A stretch of DNA of 64,000 bases from Rhizobium sp. (GCA_002796995.1 PEKW01000008.1:310001-374000); one strand, 5' to 3'; counted from the stretch's first letter, positions 19,308 to 32,097 are shown. The notes: generated by a model from the letters alone, not told the origin. Numbers and translations are program-made.

Positions 19308-20186
19308 ATGAAAGCCATGTCCGCCGACAGACACATCATCCGATTTGCGATGGCTCAGCCCTATCTCGAACGCGAGGAGGAGCTGGATCTGGCGATCCGC
19401 TGGAGAGACAACGACGATCAGGATGCCCGCAATCGCATCGCCCACGCCCATATGCGCCTGGTCATCGCCATGGCCTCCAAGTTTCGCGGCTTCGGCCTGC
19501 CGCTCAACGACCTGATCCAGGAAGGCTATATAGGCCTACTGGAAGCCGCGGCCCGCTTCGAGCCCGCCCGCGAAGTCCGTTTCTCCACCTATGCCGGCTG
19601 GTGGATCCGCGCCTCGATGCAGGACTATATCCTGCGCAACTGGTCGATCGTGCGCGGCGGCACGAGCTCGTCGCAGAAGGCGCTGTTCTTCAACCTGCGC
19701 CGCCTGCGCGCCAAGCTCGCCCAGGGCGACAACCGGTTGAGCGACCAGGCCATCCACCAGGAGATCGCCTCGGCCCTCGGCGTCAGCCTGGCCGACGTCC
19801 AGTCGATGGATGCGCGGCTCTCCGGCGCGGACGCCTCGTTGCAGGCGCCGATGAAGGGCCGCGACGGCGGCGACGGCAGCGAACAGCTGGAAATGCTGGA
19901 GAGCAACGAAGTGCCGCCGGACGAACAGGTCACCGGCATCATCGACGGCGAACGCTGGCGCGGCTGGTTGAAGAATGCGCTGACCGAACTCAACGAGCGG
20001 GAAAACCGCATCATCAAGGCACGCCGCCTGACCGAGGACGGCGCGACGCTCGAGGAACTCGGCGCCGAACTCGGCATTTCCAAGGAACGTGTCCGTCAGA
20101 TCGAGACCCGGGCGCTGGAAAAGCTGAAAGCCGCCCTCACCCATTACGGTCCGAAGACGGGCCAGATGCGCGAAATGGCCTTCTGA
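19308..20186 (+). CDS. rpoH2: RNA polymerase sigma factor, RpoH2 type
   Basis: An alternative sigma-70 family factor of the heat-shock group. Region 2 includes AHMRLVIAMASKFRGFGLPLNDLIQEG and the -10 recognition part FSTYAGWWIRASMQDYI. The RpoH box QKALFFNLRRLR identifies it as RpoH rather than RpoD. Region 4 has the helix-turn-helix LEELGAELGISKERVRQIE. It resembles S. meliloti RpoH2, active under general stress. The start at 19308 follows GGAG by six bases; in-frame ATGs at 19296 and 19317 are alternatives. The ECF-type promoter upstream places it in the general stress cascade. It ends 39 bp from the convergent M48 gene. Confidence 0.9.
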   Translation: MKAMSADRHIIRFAMAQPYLEREEELDLAIRWRDNDDQDARNRIAHAHMRLVIAMASKFRGFGLPLNDLIQEGYIGLLEAAARFEPAREVRFSTYAGWWIRASMQDYILRNWSIVRGGTSSSQKALFFNLRRLRAKLAQGDNRLSDQAIHQEIASALGVSLADVQSMDARLSGADASLQAPMKGRDGGDGSEQLEMLESNEVPPDEQVTGIIDGERWRGWLKNALTELNERENRIIKARRLTEDGATLEELGAELGISKERVRQIETRALEKLKAALTHYGPKTGQMREMAF

Positions 20187-20197
20187 GGCAAATCTAC

Positions 20198-20228
20198 AAG
20201 GGGCCGATTCGTACCGGCCCTTCTTTCA
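20198..20228. terminator. Hairpin between convergent rpoH2 and M48 genes
   Basis: An imperfect stem (AAGGGGCCG with CGGCCCTT, one bulged G) is followed on the plus strand by a T-rich stretch. It lies in the 39-bp gap between two convergent genes and could serve both. Confidence 0.5.
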
Positions 20229-21752
20229 TTCCGAGATGATCTTGACCTTGTTGCCGGCCTGCACCGTGGAGGTGGGTCCGAGCGCATTGATCAGCCGGAA
20301 GAGTTCCAGCTTGCGATCCGTACCCATCATGCGCGCCGAAAGCGTGCCGATCGTATCGCCCGGGCCGACGGTGACCACGCGCACGCGCAGGGGCTTCAGC
20401 GTCGCCGCTTCCTGCGGGGTGATCCGCCGGAAGCTCGCCCTCAGCTTGTCCGCCGTCGGGGTCAGCACGGCGCTGCCTTTTGGAACGGCGGTCAGGAAGC
20501 GGAAGATCTGCGGGCCGATGCGGATGACCGTAATGTCGAAATCCCAGCGCTCGGCCGAGGCGCGCGCGGTCGCCGCCTCCAGTCCGTTGACGGTGATCTC
20601 GCGGATCGTCTCCGGCAGCAGACCGGTCACCCAGCCGCTGGAAATATAGTTGGACAGGCTGCGGCGCTCGGCGTCGGCCACGCCGTCGAAACGGATCGCC
20701 ACGTCGCCCGGGCCGGTGGCGAGCACCGCCTCGACCTTGTTGTCGATCTGGAAGCCGTCCGGAACCTCGAAGCGGATGCCGAGGCTGCCATGCAGGAAGG
20801 TCTGCCCGCGGACATAGCCCTCCTGCGGGCTGTCGCCGTAGAGCAGGCCATCGATCCCCTTGAGATAATAGTCGCGGCCCGATTCGCCGTGCGTGCCCTC
20901 CGGTCCGAAGGCGCGCGCATGGCGTCTGGCCAGCTCGACGCGCTGCGGCGCGTTCGGATGGCTCGACAGGAAGTCGAGGCTCTGGTCGGCATCGGGATCG
21001 ACCGAGGTGAAATGGCTGTAGCTCGCCATGGAATCAAGGAAACGGGCGGCTGCATAGGGATCATAGCCGGCTTCGCCGAGCGTGCGCACGCCGATCACGT
21101 CGGCCTGAAGTTCCTGCTGGCGGGAGAAGGCGGCGAGCCTAAGCTTGCCGCGCGCCAGTGCCTGCTTGCCGGCGAGATCGCTCGACAGGACTTCGGCGAC
21201 CACGCGGCTGGCGATCACTTCCGCCTCCTCGCGCCGCTGCCGCTCGATGCCGTGGTTCGCCGTCACGTGGGCCATCTCGTGGGAGAGCACGGCCGCCACT
21301 TCCGAGGCGTCGTTGGCGAGCGCCAAAAGGCCGCGCGTCACGTAGAGATAGCCGCCGGGCAGGGCGAAGGCGTTGATCGCCGGGGAATTCAGAATGGTGA
21401 TGCGATAGGACTGGTTCGGGTTCTCCGAGACCGCGGTCAGCGCGCCGGTGATCCGGGCGACCAGCTTTTCCGTCTTCTCGTCGTGATATTCGCCGCCATA
21501 GCTCGCGACGATGCGCGGATGCTCGCGCGCGCCCATCTGCGCCCGCGGGTCGTCCTTCTGCACCTGGTCGACGATCTGCGGATTGTCGGAAGGGCCGACG
21601 GTCGGCACATAGGCCTGTTCGAACAGCGTCTGACAGGAGCTGAGCGCCAGCGAGGCGCAGAGAAGCGCAACCGCGCCCCGTGCGACACCGGCCTGACGGT
21701 GTCGCCGCACGCGACCGACAAGCGATACGCCTTTACCGCCCATGACGTTCAT
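20226..21752 (-). CDS. M48 family metalloprotease, putative lipoprotein
   Basis: A 508-residue envelope protease. The N-terminus is basic, then hydrophobic, ending in the lipobox-like SLALSSC near residue 39, so it is probably a lipoprotein facing the periplasm. The zinc motif HEMAH lies near residue 159, with the downstream Glu in RQQELQADVIG. This matches BepA/LoiP-like proteases that look after outer membrane proteins. The C-terminal 55 or so residues (VTVGPGDTIGTLSARM) resemble a LysM domain. The first ATG (21752) abuts AGG, while the ATG at 21743 is nine bases from it; either could start translation. Confidence 0.88.
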   Translation of the reverse strand: MNVMGGKGVSLVGRVRRHRQAGVARGAVALLCASLALSSCQTLFEQAYVPTVGPSDNPQIVDQVQKDDPRAQMGAREHPRIVASYGGEYHDEKTEKLVARITGALTAVSENPNQSYRITILNSPAINAFALPGGYLYVTRGLLALANDASEVAAVLSHEMAHVTANHGIERQRREEAEVIASRVVAEVLSSDLAGKQALARGKLRLAAFSRQQELQADVIGVRTLGEAGYDPYAAARFLDSMASYSHFTSVDPDADQSLDFLSSHPNAPQRVELARRHARAFGPEGTHGESGRDYYLKGIDGLLYGDSPQEGYVRGQTFLHGSLGIRFEVPDGFQIDNKVEAVLATGPGDVAIRFDGVADAERRSLSNYISSGWVTGLLPETIREITVNGLEAATARASAERWDFDITVIRIGPQIFRFLTAVPKGSAVLTPTADKLRASFRRITPQEAATLKPLRVRVVTVGPGDTIGTLSARMMGTDRKLELFRLINALGPTSTVQAGNKVKIISE

Positions 21753-22018
21753 CCTGCCTCAACAACAACGCGCCCTCGAACCTCCTTTTGAATCGCTCCA
21801 GGTACCGATGCAACCGGAAATCGATCCGGGAAACGAGACCTCGCATCGGTGTGGCCCTTTTAACATCATTCGTTAGATATGGATAAAATTGCATGAGGAA
21901 AAAGAGGCGGCGCCGGATAAGTAGGAACGAAAAGGCAGAAAGACGGACCCGTCAGGTCCTCTTGAGCGAATGCCACCGGCGAACGTCCAAAATAAGGCGA
22001 AGGCTTCCTGCCGTAGCG

Positions 22019-22750
22019 TCAGCCGCCGTCGGCCTTTCCGAGGAAATCGGCGACGGAGGCGATGTCGGTCCGGGTGAAGAACGTCTCGCGCGATGCCCCA
22101 AGCGCGATGCGGCCAGCTTCGAGGAACAGCACGTCGGCGGCGAGCCGCGCCACCTCCTGCGGATCATGGCTGACGATGACGATCGCATGGCCCGTCTCGC
22201 GATGAAGGTCGAGCAGCAGGTCGGCCATCGCCGCCCGCAGGCCCGGATCGAGCGCGGCAAACGGCTCGTCGAGCAGCATGACCGGCTTCCGGCGCACCAG
22301 CGCCCGGGCAAAGGCCGCCCGCTGCCGCTCGCCGCCCGACAGCGTCGCCGGCAGGCGTTTCTCGTAGCCACCGAGCCCGACGCGGGCCAGCGCCCCGCTC
22401 ACGGCCAGCCGGTCGCCCGGCTTCAGCCGCATCGCCGGGTCGATGCCCAGCCCGACATTGGTGAAGAGGTCGAGATGGGCAAAGAGATTATTGTCCTGGA
22501 ACACCAGCGACACCGGACGGTCGGCGGGCGAAAGCCGGCTCACGTCCTCATCGCCGATCAGCACGCGGCCTTGGTCCGGCTGTTCGAAGCCGGCGATCAG
22601 GTTGAGCAGCGTCGACTTGCCCGATCCGGACGGCCCGGCGACGGCGGTGATGACGCCGCCGGCAATGCGGCAGTCGAAATGGAATTCGGCCGATCCAAGT
22701 CTCAGCCGGACATCGTCGAGCATGACGGCGCTGGCATTTCTATCCGGCAT
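22019..22750 (-). CDS. thiQ: Thiamine ABC transporter ATP-binding protein
   Basis: This is the ATPase of the thiamine/thiamine phosphate importer ThiBPQ. The 243-residue protein has Walker [10 protein letters not shown], the Q-loop, the signature [15 protein letters not shown], Walker [14 protein letters not shown] and the H-loop SHDPQE. The gene overlaps thiP by 11 bp, so translation is coupled. The assignment as ThiQ rests on the neighbouring thiP and thiB genes and the TPP riboswitch at the head of the operon. Confidence 0.93.
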   Translation of the reverse strand: MPDRNASAVMLDDVRLRLGSAEFHFDCRIAGGVITAVAGPSGSGKSTLLNLIAGFEQPDQGRVLIGDEDVSRLSPADRPVSLVFQDNNLFAHLDLFTNVGLGIDPAMRLKPGDRLAVSGALARVGLGGYEKRLPATLSGGERQRAAFARALVRRKPVMLLDEPFAALDPGLRAAMADLLLDLHRETGHAIVIVSHDPQEVARLAADVLFLEAGRIALGASRETFFTRTDIASVADFLGKADGG

Positions 22751-24386
22751 GGCCAGTGTCCTTTCGCCGGGGCTCCGGCGTTCCCGCGAGCGCCAGCATC
22801 AGGCAGACGAGGCCGAGCAGAAGCGCCAGCCCGTCGGCGTCCTGGCTGCGATAGGCGCCCATGCGGCTGTAGATCAGCCAGGGCAGCGTCGTGAGGTTCT
22901 CCGAGCCGAACAGCGCGACCGCGCCGAGATCGCCGAGCGACAGCGCCATGGCAAAGGACAGGGCCGTGAAAATCGGCCGGCGCAGCACCGGCCAGTCGAT
23001 CAGGCGGAACCGGGCGATCCCCCGGATGCCGAGGCTGTCGGCGAGCCGGGCGCTGCGCAGCCAATGCGCCTCGAAGGCCGGCGAGAGCACCCGCATGGCA
23101 AAGGGCAGCGCCATCAGCGCATTGATGCCGACCACCACGCCGGCCGCATAGCGCGCCACGTCGCCCTGCGCGCGCAGCACGAGGAACCAGCCGGTGGCGA
23201 GAACGGCCGTCGGCACCAGCAGGACCAGCGAGGAGACCGCGGCAAGCGCGCCGGAAACGACGGTTGCCAGCGGCGGACGCCGCTTGCCCTCGGCCAGCGC
23301 CGCGCGGGCACGGATGACCGCCACCCCGACCAGAACCGAGACCAGCGCTGCGGAAAACCCGATGACGAGGCTGGTCACGGCCGCATCGAGCACCGCCCTG
23401 TCGGCGACAAGTCCGGCAAGGTCCGACCGGAGGCCGGCGAACACGACCTGTCCGAGCGGCAGGCCGAGAAAGAGCGTGCAGGCGAGGATCACCAGACCGT
23501 CGCCAAGGCGGGAAAGTGGCCTGCGCCCGTCGAAGCGCTGCGCCGCCGCACCGAGCGTCGTGCCGGGATCGGCAGGCGCGGGGAAGAGCGCCATGGCCCC
23601 GAGGATCACCGCCGTCACGGCGATCTGCAGGAAGGCCAGCGACACGGCCCGGGCCGGGTCGAAATCCAGCCGCAGCGCCTGGTAGATGGCGACCTCGATG
23701 GTGGTTGCCGCCGGTCCCCCGCCAAGCACCAGGACGAGGGTGAAGCTGGTGGCGCACAGCATGAAGATCAGCCCGGCAATGCCGGGAATGACGCGCCGCA
23801 GCACCGGCCATTCGATGAAGCGGAAGACCGACAGCCCGCCCATGCCGAGGCTGGCGCCGGAGCGCCAGTATTCGGAGGGAATGCGCTCCAGGCTCGCCAG
23901 CATCAGCCGGGCGGCGAGCGGCAGGTTGAAGAACACATGGGCGATCAGGATGCCCGAAAGCCCATATATGCTGAAGCGTTCGCCCGAACCCAGCGCCACC
24001 AGCATGTCGTTGACCATGCCCTGCCGTCCCCAGATACCGACAATGCCGAGCGCGCCGATCAGCACCGGCAGGCCCATCGGCACGGCCATCAGCCGGATCA
24101 GCCACTGGCGGCCGAAAAACCGCGGCTGGCGCGCAAGCGCCCGCGCCACCGGGATGGCGGCCGCGACCGAGATCAGCGTCGAGAGCACCGCCTGCAACAG
24201 GGTGAACCACAAGACCCGGCGCACGACCGGATCACTGACGATCGTCGTAGCCGACGTCTCGCCGCCGACCGAAAGCAGCGACGCGACGGCGGTCACGACG
24301 AAACCGGCGATCAGCGCCAGCACGAAAAGGCCGCCGGCGATCGCCGGCAGCCTCTCGTCCATGCGTGATCGCCGCAGAACCGCCAT
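22740..24386 (-). CDS. thiP: Thiamine ABC transporter permease
   Basis: A 548-residue two-module permease (about 12 membrane segments), as in other ThiP proteins, with two EAA-like loops, [21 protein letters not shown] and [19 protein letters not shown]. The start at 24386 lies two bases after the thiB stop. An in-frame ATG at 24416 would overlap thiB and is not preferred. It forms the channel of the thiamine importer with ThiB and ThiQ. Confidence 0.93.
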   Translation of the reverse strand: MAVLRRSRMDERLPAIAGGLFVLALIAGFVVTAVASLLSVGGETSATTIVSDPVVRRVLWFTLLQAVLSTLISVAAAIPVARALARQPRFFGRQWLIRLMAVPMGLPVLIGALGIVGIWGRQGMVNDMLVALGSGERFSIYGLSGILIAHVFFNLPLAARLMLASLERIPSEYWRSGASLGMGGLSVFRFIEWPVLRRVIPGIAGLIFMLCATSFTLVLVLGGGPAATTIEVAIYQALRLDFDPARAVSLAFLQIAVTAVILGAMALFPAPADPGTTLGAAAQRFDGRRPLSRLGDGLVILACTLFLGLPLGQVVFAGLRSDLAGLVADRAVLDAAVTSLVIGFSAALVSVLVGVAVIRARAALAEGKRRPPLATVVSGALAAVSSLVLLVPTAVLATGWFLVLRAQGDVARYAAGVVVGINALMALPFAMRVLSPAFEAHWLRSARLADSLGIRGIARFRLIDWPVLRRPIFTALSFAMALSLGDLGAVALFGSENLTTLPWLIYSRMGAYRSQDADGLALLLGLVCLMLALAGTPEPRRKDTGHAG

Positions 24387-24388
24387 GC

Positions 24389-25414
24389 TCAGTTGAGCGT
24401 CATCGCCGCGAGCCACTCGTCGATCCAGGCCTTGCGATGCGTCGCCACCTCTTCCGGCGTCATCAGGAAGGTCTTTTCCGGCGAGACCAGCTTGCCGAAG
24501 GCGTCCGGCAACGGTTCGGAAGTCGCGGCGGCCGGCATCATCCAGTTGTTGGTGGGAATGGTGTCCTGGAAGGCGGGCGTGACCATGAAGGACAGGAACT
24601 GCCGCGCCAGGTCCTTCTGCGGCGCGCCCTTGAGCAGGCCGGCCACCTCGATCTGGATATAGTGCCCCTCGGAGAACGCCGCCGCCTGGTAGCGCTCGGT
24701 GTTCTCCGCCACCATGTGATAGGCCGGTGAGGTGGTGTAGGAGAGAACCATCGGCGCCTCGCCCTTGGTGAACAGGCCATAGGCCTCCGACCAGCCGGGG
24801 GTAACGGTCAGCACGCGGCCCTTGAGCTTGGCCCAGGCCTCGTCCGCCTCGTCGCCATAGACCGACTTGACCCAGAGCAGCAGGCCGAGCCCCGGCGTCG
24901 AGGTCCGCGGATCCTCGATGACGATCTTGTCCTTCGGGTCGCCCTCGACCAGTTCCTTCAGGCTCTTCGGCGGGGTCTTCATCGTCTCGGTGTCGTAGAT
25001 CACGGCGAAGTGGCCGTAGTCATAGGGCACGAAGACGTCGTCGGAGAAACCGCCGGGTACCTTGACCGCCGAGACGTCGATGCCGTGCGGCTCGAACAGG
25101 CCGGTCTCCTTGGCTTCCGCCACCAGATTGGTGTCGAGGCCCAGCACCAGATCCGCCTTGGTGCCCGTGCCCTCCAGCTTGAGCCGGGTGAGCAGCGCCA
25201 CGCCGTCGGCCACGCCGACGAAGTCGACGGTGCAGCCGCAGGTCTTCTCGAAGGCTTCCTTGACCTTCGGCCCCGGACCCCATTCGGAGATGAAGCTCTC
25301 ATAGGTATAGACGGTGAGCGTCTTGTCGGCGGCAACGGCTGCCGAACCGGTCAGCGCCAGCATGGCGAGCGCGGCTAGGCCGCGGCGAAGATGGAAATGT
25401 CGATGGGTCGGCAT
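24389..25414 (-). CDS. thiB: Thiamine ABC transporter substrate-binding protein
   Basis: This periplasmic protein of 341 residues binds thiamine and its phosphates and delivers them to ThiPQ. The signal peptide covers roughly residues 1-28 and ends AVAA. The mature part opens with [19 protein letters not shown], typical of ThiB, and contains [12 protein letters not shown] and ILEDP-like segments. It is the first gene of the operon. A TPP riboswitch lies about 65 bp upstream, so expression should fall when thiamine pyrophosphate is plentiful. Confidence 0.95.
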   Translation of the reverse strand: MPTHRHFHLRRGLAALAMLALTGSAAVAADKTLTVYTYESFISEWGPGPKVKEAFEKTCGCTVDFVGVADGVALLTRLKLEGTGTKADLVLGLDTNLVAEAKETGLFEPHGIDVSAVKVPGGFSDDVFVPYDYGHFAVIYDTETMKTPPKSLKELVEGDPKDKIVIEDPRTSTPGLGLLLWVKSVYGDEADEAWAKLKGRVLTVTPGWSEAYGLFTKGEAPMVLSYTTSPAYHMVAENTERYQAAAFSEGHYIQIEVAGLLKGAPQKDLARQFLSFMVTPAFQDTIPTNNWMMPAAATSEPLPDAFGKLVSPEKTFLMTPEEVATHRKAWIDEWLAAMTLN

Positions 25415-25477
25415 GAAGGGCCCCTCCTTGGCATGTTGAAAATTCGGGATAGGGCGTCTTCAATGACACGCGTCTAA

Positions 25478-25570
25478 TCCCTCCGCCGGTGTTAGCCGGA
25501 TCAGGTTCCGCGGGTTGGCTTCAGAGCCTCTCAGCCATCGATCCGTTTGCGGATCAAAGGCACCCCGTTA
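25478..25570 (-). promoter_or_regulatory. TPP riboswitch (THI element) of thiBPQ
   Basis: On the minus strand the conserved TPP aptamer parts occur in order: GGGGTGCC, GGCTGAGAGG, AACCCGCGGAACCTGATCCG and TAACACCGGCGGAGGGA. The spacing is normal and the element ends about 65 bp before thiB. TPP binding would lower expression of the importer. Confidence 0.95.
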
Positions 25571-25802
25571 GAGCAGGAAGACACATAGCGTGGAGCCGCG
25601 CGGCTGGCAAGTCGGCGGCAGGGGAGGCGAAGGTGGGACGGCGACCGGGACGGATCGGTCGGACTGTCATTATGCCGCAAACCCTTTGCCAATAGATTCG
25701 CGCTAGACTGAGACTATGGACGCCCGGATTTCAGCAGCCTCGCATGGACAAGCGCGGCAGGCATGATATCTGGTATGTCCGATACGGCGAGACAGAAACT
25801 GC

Positions 25803-27590
25803 ATGTTCAATACGGTACCCGATACCCCCGCGCCCGAGGACGCTCCGACGGTCGAACTCAGTTTTCGGCGGCAACTCGCCATCGCCGGCGAATCCTTCTG
25901 GGCCTCGCCGGTGCGCAACCGCATCCTGCTGCTCGCCGCCGCCCTTCTTGCGATCATTCTGGCCACCGCCTATGGGCAGATCCTGCTCAACCGCTGGAAC
26001 GCGCCCTTCTACAACTCGCTGGAGCGCCGCGATCTCGACGCCTTCATCGTCGAGCTCGGCAATTTCGGCAAGATCGCCGGCGTGCTGCTGCTGTTGAACG
26101 TCACCCAGACCTGGCTCAACCAGATGACGGCGCTCTACATGCGCGAGGGCCTGGCCCGCAACGTCGTCGACGAATGGCTGACCGACCGCCGGGCCTATCA
26201 CCTGATGATGACGAGCCCGCTCGGCGTCAATCCCGACCAACGCCTGCACGAGGACGCCCGCAAGCTGGCCGAGATGACCACGTCGCTGTCGATCGGCCTC
26301 GTCCAGGCGACCATCCTCCTGGTCAGCTTCATCGGCGTGCTCTGGCAGCTGTCGAGCGGCTTCGTCTTCCATTTCCGCGGCTACAGCTTCTCGATCCCCG
26401 GCTACATGGTCTGGGGCGCCGTCGCCTATGCCGGCATCGCCTCGCTGTTCAGCCAGATCGTCGGCTGGAAGCTCACCCGCCTCAACGCCACGCGTTATGC
26501 GAACGAAGCCGAGCTGCGCTTCTCGCTGATGCGCGCCAACGAAAACCTCGAGGCGATCGCGCTGGCCGGCGGCGAGGAAACCGAGCGCCGCCACATCCAC
26601 GAAAAGCTCGACGCGGTGCTGCGCTCCATCCGCCACCTGGCCAGGGCGCTCACCAATCTCACCTGGGTCACCGCCGGGTTCGGCTGGCTCGCCATCCTCG
26701 TGCCGATCCTGATTGCCGCCCCGGCCTATTTCGCCGGCACCATGACCTTCGGCGGCCTGATGATGGCCGCCGCCGCCTTCAACCAGGTGCATTCGGCCCT
26801 GCGCTGGTATGTCGACAATTTCGGCGCGATTGCCGACTGGAAGGCGGCCCTGCTGCGCGTGTCGGCGCTGCGCGCCGCGTTGATCGACATGGACGATGCC
26901 CCGGCGCAAGGCCGGATCGTCGTCGTCAAGGGCGAGCCCGGACGGCTGTCGCTCGAGGCTGTGTCGATCGCCTCGCATGTCGACGGCGACTGCGCGCTCG
27001 ACGGCTTCCGCATCAAGGAAACCGACCCGACCATCGCCCTCGGCGAGCGGGTGATGATCAACGGCGACCAGGGCGTCAACCGCAAGCTGCTGTTCAACGC
27101 CATTGCCGGCCTCTGGCCCTATGGCGAAGGCCGCATCCTGCTGCCGCAGGAAGGCGACATGCTGTTCGTGCCCCAGCTCGAATACCTGCCGGAGGGCAAG
27201 CTCAGGAGCGTTCTCGCCTATCCGCTCGCCTCTGCCGGCTTCACCGACGAGGCGATGGTCGCAGCGCTTCATCGCGTCGGCCTCTCCCGCATCGCCGGAA
27301 GGCTCGACGAGCGCGCCCGCTGGGACCGGCTGCTCGACAAGGACGAGCAGATGGCGCTCGCCTTCGCCGGCCTCATCCTGCGCAAGCCGCGCTGGATCGT
27401 GCTGAACGACGTTCTCGAAGGCCTGGAGCCGGATACCGTGACCACGCTTTCCGGCGTGCTGGCCGAGCTCTCCGGCTCGACCCTGATCTATATCGGCCGC
27501 TCCGGCGCCTTCTACGACACGCTGTCGCCGAACCTGCTGCATCTGGAGCGGATCAGTTGCGACAGGGAGCAGCCGGCACCGCAGTCATAA
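25803..27590 (+). CDS. ABC transporter, permease-ATPase fusion (YddA/SbmA-like) with degenerate ATPase motifs
   Basis: A 595-residue fusion of an ABC_membrane_2-type domain (about residues 20-340, with LNRWNAPFYNSLERRD) and a C-terminal ABC ATPase domain, the layout of YddA/ExsE-like exporters. The ATPase motifs are odd. The Walker A position (about 419-430) reads INGDQGVNRKLL, lacking the GK[S/T] core. The signature position reads LDKDEQMAL instead of LSxGEQQR. The Walker B position (about 530-541) reads WIVLNDVLEGLE instead of LDEATSALD. The frame is otherwise intact with normal codon use, so this looks like divergence rather than decay. The transported substrate is unknown. Confidence 0.82.
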   Translation: MFNTVPDTPAPEDAPTVELSFRRQLAIAGESFWASPVRNRILLLAAALLAIILATAYGQILLNRWNAPFYNSLERRDLDAFIVELGNFGKIAGVLLLLNVTQTWLNQMTALYMREGLARNVVDEWLTDRRAYHLMMTSPLGVNPDQRLHEDARKLAEMTTSLSIGLVQATILLVSFIGVLWQLSSGFVFHFRGYSFSIPGYMVWGAVAYAGIASLFSQIVGWKLTRLNATRYANEAELRFSLMRANENLEAIALAGGEETERRHIHEKLDAVLRSIRHLARALTNLTWVTAGFGWLAILVPILIAAPAYFAGTMTFGGLMMAAAAFNQVHSALRWYVDNFGAIADWKAALLRVSALRAALIDMDDAPAQGRIVVVKGEPGRLSLEAVSIASHVDGDCALDGFRIKETDPTIALGERVMINGDQGVNRKLLFNAIAGLWPYGEGRILLPQEGDMLFVPQLEYLPEGKLRSVLAYPLASAGFTDEAMVAALHRVGLSRIAGRLDERARWDRLLDKDEQMALAFAGLILRKPRWIVLNDVLEGLEPDTVTTLSGVLAELSGSTLIYIGRSGAFYDTLSPNLLHLERISCDREQPAPQS

Positions 27591-27647
27591 GTCACGGAGG
27601 CGGGGAGTGGCTCACATCCCGTCCGTCGCCCGAATGGGAATAACGCC

Positions 27648-27824
27648 GTGAGGACGTTTGTCTTTTACGCGATCATGATTCTGGGAATGATCGTGGTCAT
27701 CAGATACGATCTGAGGGACACCAAGACCCACAGATGGAGACTTCCCACCGAGGAAAACAAGCTGGGTTACGTCCTTCTTGTGTTCCTTGTTGTCTGCACA
27801 TTTTTGACGATCATTCTTCGCTGA
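27648..27824 (+). CDS. Small two-helix membrane protein, hypothetical
   Basis: A 58-residue open frame starts with GTG at 27648 and would encode two membrane helices (about residues 4-18 and 41-56) joined by a charged loop, RYDLRDTKTHRWRLPTEENK. The regular alternation of hydrophobic and charged blocks looks like a real protein. The codons are less GC-rich than in neighbours and the ribosome-binding site (GGGAA) is weak. It lies 57 bp after the ABC exporter gene and ends convergent to uup. I do not recognise the family. Confidence 0.5.
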   Translation: MRTFVFYAIMILGMIVVIRYDLRDTKTHRWRLPTEENKLGYVLLVFLVVCTFLTIILR

Positions 27825-27864
27825 CGCCCATCGCGCCGGAGTGATCGCGCGGTTTTCGCAGCGT

Positions 27865-29688
<1,824 letters not shown>

Positions 29689-29690
29689 GG

Positions 29691-30341
29691 TCAAGCTCCG
29701 GAAAAATCGTAAGGGCGGGCAAGGACGACGGCATCGCCGCTTTTCAGCGAGAACCGCACGGGACCTTCCGCGACGTTGGAAATGGTGCGCGACGACCCGA
29801 AGGGCAGCGCGAAATCTTTGAGCGGATAGCGGGCATTGTCGATCGTCAGCCCGGCCAGCGGCGACAGGCCCAGCACCGAGAACAGCGAGCCCTTCGGCAG
29901 GTCGAGGGTAAAATCGTGCCCAAGCAGCGGAAAGGCCTCTTCGCTGCCGGAGGTCATCATCACCTCGATACCGCCCTTGGCCAGCGCCACGCCCGACAGC
30001 AGATGCATCAGCGCATGGTCCGAGCGCTCGCCGCCGAGCGCACCGGCGAGCACCAGCCGCTTGGCCCCGCGCGACAGCGCCTCCTCGACGGCGATCTCGC
30101 CGTCGGTCGCCGCCTTCTGCGCCGGATAGGGCAGGCGCGGCACGCCGGGAAAATCCTCGACCGGCAGATCGGCGGAGCTGTCGAAGTCGCCGACCCACAA
30201 TTCCGGCGAAAGGCCGAGCACGGCCGCATGGCGCATGCCGCCGTCGGCCGCAATGGCGCGGCTTCCCGCGACCGCGGCTTTCAGCCGTTCGGTCGGGATG
30301 AGCGCCCCGCCGAGCAGGATGGTGAAGGTCGTGTCCGTCAT
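29691..30341 (-). CDS. thiN: Thiamine pyrophosphokinase
   Basis: This enzyme transfers pyrophosphate from ATP to thiamine to make thiamine diphosphate. The about 216-residue product has AADGGMRHA, VGDFDSS, KAATDGEIAVEEAL and GGERSDHALMHL, the family's substrate-binding motifs. The start at 30341 (MTDTTFTILLGG) agrees with homologues; an in-frame ATG at 30353 would add four residues. uup follows after 2 bp on the same strand. The thiamine importer thiBPQ lies 5 kb away, so imported thiamine can be activated. Confidence 0.9.
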   Translation of the reverse strand: MTDTTFTILLGGALIPTERLKAAVAGSRAIAADGGMRHAAVLGLSPELWVGDFDSSADLPVEDFPGVPRLPYPAQKAATDGEIAVEEALSRGAKRLVLAGALGGERSDHALMHLLSGVALAKGGIEVMMTSGSEEAFPLLGHDFTLDLPKGSLFSVLGLSPLAGLTIDNARYPLKDFALPFGSSRTISNVAEGPVRFSLKSGDAVVLARPYDFSGA

Positions 30342-30477
30342 GGATGTGCCCATAGCGCATATGGGCCGGGAAGGGAAAGGCCGATTGCTTGGCCCCTCGC
30401 CGCCTGACCGGGCGCCGGGGCGCCGATCAGGCCGGGCACGACGCTTGGTCGTGGTATCGCTGGAGGCCGATGGCGCC

Positions 30478-30621
30478 TTAGCGCTTGGCGGTGCCGTCCT
30501 TGGCGGTTTCGGCATTCTTCAGCTGGCTGGCAAAGCCGGTCGCCTTGGGCGCATCGGCCTTGGTCTTGTCCTTCTTGGGTTTTCGGGCTTCGCGGTTCGA
30601 ACGTACCTGACCTTTGGCCAT
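30478..30621 (-). CDS. Small basic hypothetical protein
   Basis: A 47-residue Lys/Ala-rich protein that begins MAKGQVRSNREARKPKKDK. I have the impression that similar short basic proteins are widespread in rhizobia, but no function is known to me. GAAGGAAG lies seven bases before the ATG, which supports translation. It is the first gene of a minus-strand group leading into thiN and uup, with a 136-bp gap to thiN. The basic composition suggests nucleic acid contact, which is only a guess. Confidence 0.75.
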   Translation of the reverse strand: MAKGQVRSNREARKPKKDKTKADAPKATGFASQLKNAETAKDGTAKR

Positions 30622-30991
30622 GGGTGTCTTCCTTCGGTGAAGGATCGCGGGCCGCCCTTGATGGCGGCGCTCGATCGGGAACAGGTGATCTTCGGTCGGC
30701 TGGCGGTAGAAACTTCGTCTTCGAAGCGAATGCGGCGGGGGATGCCGAGAGCTTGGCAGGACCTGCCGGGAATGCGCCCGCCGCGGTCCCGAATGTGACT
30801 TTCCTGCCAGCGGAGGCAAGTGTCGGAACACCAACGGGCGGCATGTGTCGCTGCGTTCAGCCTGTCAGATTCCAGCATTTTTACAAGCTTTATCTGGCGC
30901 GCGGCCACCGCCGCCGGCAGCCCCGCCATCTTGCACTGCACCCCTTGCGCCACTAGGTTCACCGCCAAGGATCAGCCAGGAAGACTTGAGC
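30622..30991. other. Intergenic region between divergent genes
   Basis: These 370 bp separate the small basic gene (minus) from moxR (plus) and must hold both promoters. I see no further gene, RNA element or clear repeat. AAGCTTTATCT near 30889-30899 is a relatively AT-rich patch that could belong to the moxR promoter. Confidence 0.4.
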
Positions 30992-31831
<840 letters not shown>

Positions 31832-32060
31832 TTAAGGAATGCAATTCCTCGACCCCTGAAGCCGGGGCGATTCGCAATTTCGGCTCTAAGGATAAGGAAA
31901 TCATCCGACCGAATATGCCCTTGTTCTCGTTTTGAACTAGAAGGGGGAGAATTAAGTATTTGTTTTATTTCAGGAGTTTCTCTTGTATCCCCGTTGTTCA
32001 CAAGTCTGCCGGTTCGCTCGCTTGACTTGAAGAACCGCCTCAGCGTTACTGGACGGGACC

Positions 32061-32097
32061 AAAAAGAAAACCGCCTCAACTCCCCAGCCGAGACGGT
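32061..32097 (-). terminator. Orphan intrinsic terminator on the minus strand
   Basis: Read on the minus strand, an 8-bp stem (32097-32090 with 32077-32070, one G-T pair) is followed directly by TTTTCTTTTT, the form of an intrinsic terminator. No minus-strand protein gene ends here. The surrounding 31832-32219 stretch is AT-richer than its neighbours and has no other gene I can support. A short minus-strand transcript may end at this point. Confidence 0.5.
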
